From Clostridiales bacterium (GTDB lineage: Bacteria; Bacillota; Clostridia; Oscillospirales; QAMX01), in assembly GCA_016303065.1 (NCBI GenBank), contig JAEDMJ010000001.1, positions 1-64,000 on the forward strand: 64,000 nucleotides of DNA. The letters run 5' to 3'. A program made the position numbers and the translations under genes. Position 1 is the stretch's first letter. Every line of letters begins with the position of its first letter. Below the pieces are notes generated by a model. It was not told the DNA's origin and made no database searches. It saw nothing but the letters and a program-made list of their open reading frames with translations. Below, piece by piece: positions 60,172 to 64,000 of the stretch.

Positions 60172-60173
60172 AA

Positions 60174-61448
60174 TTACCCCCTGTTATCCTCCGTATCCAG
60201 CATATCCGTAAGTCTCATCACGGTGATCCTTCTTCGGACATACCTTGCGTATTTTTTCGCCTGGGTCACAAGCTCTTCCGGGATCCCGCACTCTTCGGCC
60301 GTCGCCGCGCCTCCGGCGCGGCGCAGAAGCGCCCGTATCTCTTCCCCGGACGGCACTGCGCCAAGAACCTTTCTTATCATTCCCCAGTTTTTCTCAACCG
60401 CCCCGCCGGGCACGGCGTCAAGGGGATCCGGCTCGTTTTCCCGGAGCACCTCGGGCCAGAGACGTCCGTATACGCCCGAAAGCGTCTCCGTGTCCAAAGC
60501 GCGTCGCTTTTCTTTTACCGACTTGAGCCGGCTCAGTCCGCGGTACATATCGGCAACGATCCCCGCCGCAGCTCCGACTTTTTTTCCGTGATAGATGCCC
60601 GGCAAATTTCTGAGCTCATACTGCATCTCCCAAAAATGCGCCAGGTGGTGCTCCGCACCGGACGCCGGGCGGGAACAGCCGCAAAGCTGCATGGCAAGGC
60701 CGGAGATGACCAGCGCTTCCATGAGCGCCGCGGCGTATTCTTTTGAATCGAAATCGCCCGCGCGCGCAAGCTCCGCCGCGCGTTCCACCGCCCCGAGGGT
60801 GAGCGCCGCCACGTTTTCACAGAAATACTCTCCCGTCAGGGCGGAAGCGACGACCCAGTCGGCGTATGCCGTGTATTTTCCGAGAAGATCCCCAAGCCCC
60901 GCCGCTTTCAGCTCCGCGGGGCTTTTTCTGAGAACCTCCGTGTCCGCGGCAATGACGTCCGGCGGAACCGCCGGAAAGGTGCGCTTGAAGCCGTTCACGG
61001 TTATCGGCGCAACGCCGGAGGCAAATCCGTCCATTGACGGAGCGGTCGCCAGAATGGCAAAAGGTATCCGGAGCTTCGCCGCGTTCCAGCGGCAGATATC
61101 GTTCAAAGACCCGGTCCCCACGGAGAGGATCGCCCGGCTTTCGGTCCTCTCAACGTCGCGTCCGACGGCCTCTGCGGACGCCATGTCCGAAAGCTTCAGG
61201 TCTTCAAAGACCGTCATTCCGACGTCAAAGTTCTCCCCGGCCAGCGATTCCACGACGCCTTCCGACGCGCCGAGGGTGTTCCGGTCGCAAACCAGCAGTA
61301 TTTTTTTCGGGAAGCCGCATTCGGAAAGTATCTTTCCCATACGCCGCGTCACGCCTTCGGATATCTCTATCCGTTTTACGGTGAACCAGTGCTTTCTTCC
61401 GCACCGGCAGTTTTCAAGTGAAGCGGCAAGCTTTTCAAGCCCGATCAC
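60174..61448 (-). CDS. sn-Glycerol-1-phosphate dehydrogenase (EgsA/AraM-like)
   Basis: 424 residues. NAD-binding GTGSLNDI, AGLGDLLGKYTAYADW and EHHLAHFWEM (metal-binding His) match the AraM/EgsA family. The enzyme reduces dihydroxyacetone phosphate to sn-glycerol-1-phosphate, the archaeal-type backbone; in Bacillus it produces heptaprenylglyceryl phosphate. The next gene is a HAD-IIA phosphatase, 2 nt after its stop. Start ATG at 61448. Confidence 0.9.
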   Translation of the reverse strand: MIGLEKLAASLENCRCGRKHWFTVKRIEISEGVTRRMGKILSECGFPKKILLVCDRNTLGASEGVVESLAGENFDVGMTVFEDLKLSDMASAEAVGRDVERTESRAILSVGTGSLNDICRWNAAKLRIPFAILATAPSMDGFASGVAPITVNGFKRTFPAVPPDVIAADTEVLRKSPAELKAAGLGDLLGKYTAYADWVVASALTGEYFCENVAALTLGAVERAAELARAGDFDSKEYAAALMEALVISGLAMQLCGCSRPASGAEHHLAHFWEMQYELRNLPGIYHGKKVGAAAGIVADMYRGLSRLKSVKEKRRALDTETLSGVYGRLWPEVLRENEPDPLDAVPGGAVEKNWGMIRKVLGAVPSGEEIRALLRRAGGAATAEECGIPEELVTQAKKYARYVRRRITVMRLTDMLDTEDNRG

Positions 61449-61482
61449 CTTTTCGCCCGCCTTTCTTTCTCATCTTCTGCAC

Positions 61483-61512
61483 ATATGCCGCGGAAAAAGC
61501 TCCGCGGCATAT
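61483..61512. repeat. Hairpin between the EgsA-like and parC genes
   Basis: 12-bp arms ATATGCCGCGGA (61483-61494) and TCCGCGGCATAT (61501-61512) with a 6-nt loop; no strong T-run on either side. Confidence 0.6.
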
Positions 61513-61530
61513 ATGATATGGGTAATTTGT

Positions 61531-63753
61531 TTATTCAAGCGTCGTCTGCTCGACGCCCAGGTCTTCCGAGCGCACGAGCGCTCCGGCGGCGGGCAAGGTC
61601 CGCGTGCGGAAGCGCGCGGGGTTCTTTACGGTGAGCGACGAAGCGCGCACCGCGCTCGTAACGCTCTGGCGCGCCTTCAGCGTGACGACCTTCACTCCCG
61701 CCGTGCTCCTTGTGGGCTTGGGCGCAAGCGCAGCAGTGTTCAAAAGCAGCCCTCTGTCCGCGGAGGTCCGGAGGAAAATCTCCTCCTCCCCGTCAAGCTG
61801 TATGATCGCCGCAAGGGGCGATTTGTCCGAATATGCTCCGGTGAGCTTTTTCCGGTTCGTCTTCGTCTCATAGCTGGAGAGCAAAACTCTCGCGCACTTT
61901 CCGTCCTGGAACACAAAGAGAAGACTTCCCCTGTACTCGCCCTTCGGCGCGACGGCCATGGCGCATATCGACTCCCCGGACTCCAGACCCAGAAGCTGCG
62001 GCAGATAAAGCCCCAGCATTGCGACCTTGTTCTCGGCGATATCGTTCGATATGACCTTGTAAACCTGATGCCGGTTTGTAAAGAACAGCAGCTCGTCCGC
62101 ATTGTTTCCTTCGATGCGGCAGGATATCCGGTCCCCCTCTTTGAGCTTCTGCTCTCCGCTGCGCTGCAGCGCCGCCGGGGAGATCTTTTTGAAATATCCC
62201 TCTTCGGTCAGGAAATATACGACCGGATACTCTTCCGCTCCGGATTCCGGTTCCTCCTCCGCCTCCTCCGCGTCGTAGACGATGCGGGTGCAGCGCTCCT
62301 TGCCGAAGCGTTTTGCAACGTCGGCAAGCTGCTTTGCGATGATGTTTTTGATCTTCTTCCGGTTGCGGAGGGTGTCCTCCATTTCGTCAATCTCGTCTTT
62401 AAGCTTTTCCGTCTCCGACAGGCGGTTTAAGATGTACTCCTTGTTGATATTGCGGAGCTTTATCTCTGCAATGAAGTCAGCCTGCTCCTCGTCGATGCCA
62501 AAGCCGATCATAAGGTTCGGGATAACCTCGGAGTCCTCCTCGGTTCCGCGTATGATGGCAATCGCCTTGTCGATATCCAGAAGAATTTTGGAAAGACCCT
62601 CCAAAAGGTGGAGTCTCGACCGCATCTTTCTCAGGCGGAAGTGGAGCTGGCGCTCGATGCACATCACGCGCCACGCGATCCACTCGGTAAGAATCTCCCG
62701 GATACCCATCACTTTCGGAGTGCCTTCAATTATTATGTTGAAATTGCAGGGGAAATTGTCGGTCAGCTGCGTCAGCTTTGAAAGCTTCGCCATAAGCTTG
62801 TCCGGGTCAACGCCCCGTTTCAGGTCAATTGCGATCTTGAGCCCGTTCAGGTCCGTCTCGTTTCGCATATCTGCGATTTCCCGGATCGTCCCGTCCTTTA
62901 TAAGGGCCGCCGTCTTGTCGATAATCGCCTCGACCGTCGCGGTATACGGTATCTCCGTGACCTCGATGCAGTTCTGCTCCCTGTCATAGTGCCAAACGGA
63001 GCGGACGCGGAACGAACCCGTTCCCGTCTCGTATACCTGCTCAAGGGCATTTCTGTCGTAGATCAGTTCGCCTCCGGTGGGAAAATCGGGAGCTTTGAGC
63101 GTCGAGTAGATGTTGAATTCCGGATCCTTCAGAAGGCCGATGGTCGTTTCGCAGACCTCGCGCAGATTGAAGCCGCAGATGCGGCTGGCCATGCCGACGG
63201 CAATTCCCATGTTTGCCGAAACGAGAATGTTCGGGAAGCTTGTCGGAAGCAGCACGGGCTCCTTCATTGTGCCGTCAAAATTGTCCACGAGGTCGACCAT
63301 CTCTTCGTCGATGCCTTCAAAGAGCTCGCTGCATATGGCCTCAAGCTTAACCTCGGTATAGCGCGACGCGGCATAGGCCATGTCCCTGGAACCGACCTTG
63401 CCGAAATTTCCCTTTGAATCCACGAACGGGTGCAGAAGCGCGCCGTTTCCGCGGGTGAGACGCACCATCGTCTCATATATCGCTCCGTCACCGTGGGGGT
63501 TGAGCTTCATCGTCGCTCCGACCACGGCGGAGGACTTCATTCTTATTCCTTTCAAAAGCCCCTGCTTGTACATGGTGTAAAGGAGCTTTCGGTGGGAGGG
63601 CTTGAATCCGTCGATCTCCGGAAGCGCGCGCGACACGATGACGCTCATCGTATACGGCATATAGTTCGTCTCGATGACGCGCGTTATGAGCATCGGCTCG
63701 GCTTCTCTTACCTCAACGGGCTCTTCGGGCTTCGCTGTTTTTTTCTTCGCCAT
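61531..63753 (-). CDS. parC: Topoisomerase IV/DNA gyrase-type subunit A (ParC-like)
   Basis: 740 residues. DGFKPSHRKLLYTMY (homologue of the GyrA Pro-Ser-His-Arg motif), NPHGDGAIYETMVRL (quinolone region) and active-site Tyr132 in AASRYTEVKL. The C-terminal beta-propeller lacks a GyrA-box QRRGGKG, supporting ParC rather than GyrA. It acts with the ParE-like subunit encoded 17 nt downstream of its start side (63771-64000). GGGAGGAA lies 6 nt before the ATG. Confidence 0.93.
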   Translation of the reverse strand: MAKKKTAKPEEPVEVREAEPMLITRVIETNYMPYTMSVIVSRALPEIDGFKPSHRKLLYTMYKQGLLKGIRMKSSAVVGATMKLNPHGDGAIYETMVRLTRGNGALLHPFVDSKGNFGKVGSRDMAYAASRYTEVKLEAICSELFEGIDEEMVDLVDNFDGTMKEPVLLPTSFPNILVSANMGIAVGMASRICGFNLREVCETTIGLLKDPEFNIYSTLKAPDFPTGGELIYDRNALEQVYETGTGSFRVRSVWHYDREQNCIEVTEIPYTATVEAIIDKTAALIKDGTIREIADMRNETDLNGLKIAIDLKRGVDPDKLMAKLSKLTQLTDNFPCNFNIIIEGTPKVMGIREILTEWIAWRVMCIERQLHFRLRKMRSRLHLLEGLSKILLDIDKAIAIIRGTEEDSEVIPNLMIGFGIDEEQADFIAEIKLRNINKEYILNRLSETEKLKDEIDEMEDTLRNRKKIKNIIAKQLADVAKRFGKERCTRIVYDAEEAEEEPESGAEEYPVVYFLTEEGYFKKISPAALQRSGEQKLKEGDRISCRIEGNNADELLFFTNRHQVYKVISNDIAENKVAMLGLYLPQLLGLESGESICAMAVAPKGEYRGSLLFVFQDGKCARVLLSSYETKTNRKKLTGAYSDKSPLAAIIQLDGEEEIFLRTSADRGLLLNTAALAPKPTRSTAGVKVVTLKARQSVTSAVRASSLTVKNPARFRTRTLPAAGALVRSEDLGVEQTTLE

Positions 63754-63770
63754 TGCTTCTTCCTCCCCTC

Positions 63771-64000
63771 TCAGAATATGTCCGCAAGTTCAAGCCAGTC
63801 CGCCCCGTTTTGGGCGATATACTCTTTGCGCCCCGCAAGGTTGTCGCCCGGCAGAAGGTCGAACATATCCGCCGTGGCCTCCGCGTCGTCGGGGGTGACA
63901 AGTATCAGTCTTCGCGTCGCGGGAGACATGGTCGTAAGGCTCATCATCTCCGGCTCGTTCTCGCCAAGACCCTTTGAGCGCTGGATCGAATATTTTGCGT
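63771..64000 (-). CDS. ParE/GyrB-like subunit, C-terminal end (partial)
   Basis: The frame runs from the window edge to a TGA at 63771-63773. The visible 75 residues, with QRSKGLGENEPEMMSLTTMSP (the RYKGLGE region) and a DDAEATADMFDLLPGDN tail, match the end of ParE/GyrB, the ATPase subunit. It is first of the pair with parC. Confidence 0.9.
   Translation of the reverse strand, partial: AKYSIQRSKGLGENEPEMMSLTTMSPATRRLILVTPDDAEATADMFDLLPGDNLAGRKEYIAQNGADWLELADIF

Noticed and set aside
1..64000. tRNA, rRNA, CRISPR arrays, insertion sequences
   Set aside because: None was recognised by eye on either strand; short tRNA-like segments could be missed without a covariance search.

Overview
The window looks like one contiguous chromosomal segment of a GC-rich low-GC-lineage relative, that is, a Firmicutes member of class Clostridia (probably an uncultured gut or anaerobic Oscillospirales-like organism). 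The reasons are the gene families present rather than any rRNA: a Rex redox repressor, an NfnAB transhydrogenase, small clostridial families (DUF951, DUF1540, DUF1284), acpP-rnc gene order, a biotin-scavenging BirA/BioY pair, an EgsA/AraM glycerol-1-phosphate dehydrogenase, and strong sigma-A type promoters (TTGACA/TATAAT with 17-bp spacing). No rRNA, tRNA, CRISPR array, insertion sequence or prophage was recognised.

Layout. 1-708 is the 3' end of a family-2 glycosidase. 929-3454 (minus) is a four-gene operon: YfcE-like phosphodiesterase, LysR regulator, small-molecule kinase, 2Fe-2S ferredoxin-like protein. 3761-5852 is birA followed by a BirA-box-controlled DUF1284-bioY operon. 6249-14280 is a housekeeping block (membrane protein, TrmH-type methylase, dprA, topA, plsX, acpP, rnc, radical SAM). 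14300-17101 holds a Cys-containing protein behind a long hairpin that buries its ribosome binding site, an MBL-fold hydrolase and a decayed family-2 glycosidase. 17186-25531 (minus) is a compact operon, response regulator - histidine kinase - HtrA-like protein without catalytic His/Ser - very large GH38 alpha-mannosidase. 25621-31435 holds DUF951, an RNase Z-like MBL protein, a Gfo/Idh/MocA oxidoreductase, NAD kinase and nfnAB. 31623-39410 has an HD phosphohydrolase, a cell-surface Ig/GLUG protein and a second GH38 enzyme. 39503-45664 is polA-rimI-tsaD, an isocitrate/isopropylmalate-type dehydrogenase and rex. 46152-51027 (minus) is a GldA/GldF/GldG/DUF4340 ABC system. 51270-55564 contains an aldo/keto reductase, MscS, a DUF4380-like protein paired with a eukaryotic-type HisA, and a small P-loop protein. 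55685-64000 (minus) contains DUF1540, flotillin/NfeD, an N-acetylglucosamine-kinase-type protein, a HAD-IIA phosphatase with a glycerol-1-phosphate dehydrogenase, and the topoisomerase IV/gyrase-type parC and parE.

Together the genes suggest an anaerobe that degrades mannosylated and other host or plant glycans (GH2, two GH38, N-acetylglucosamine kinase, MocA oxidoreductase), balances NADH/NADPH/ferredoxin through NfnAB and Rex, imports rather than makes biotin, and has an elaborate envelope (surface Ig/GLUG protein, flotillin, MscS, Gld-type ABC exporter). All functions are read from sequence motifs and gene context without database searches; starts were chosen by ribosome binding sites where visible.
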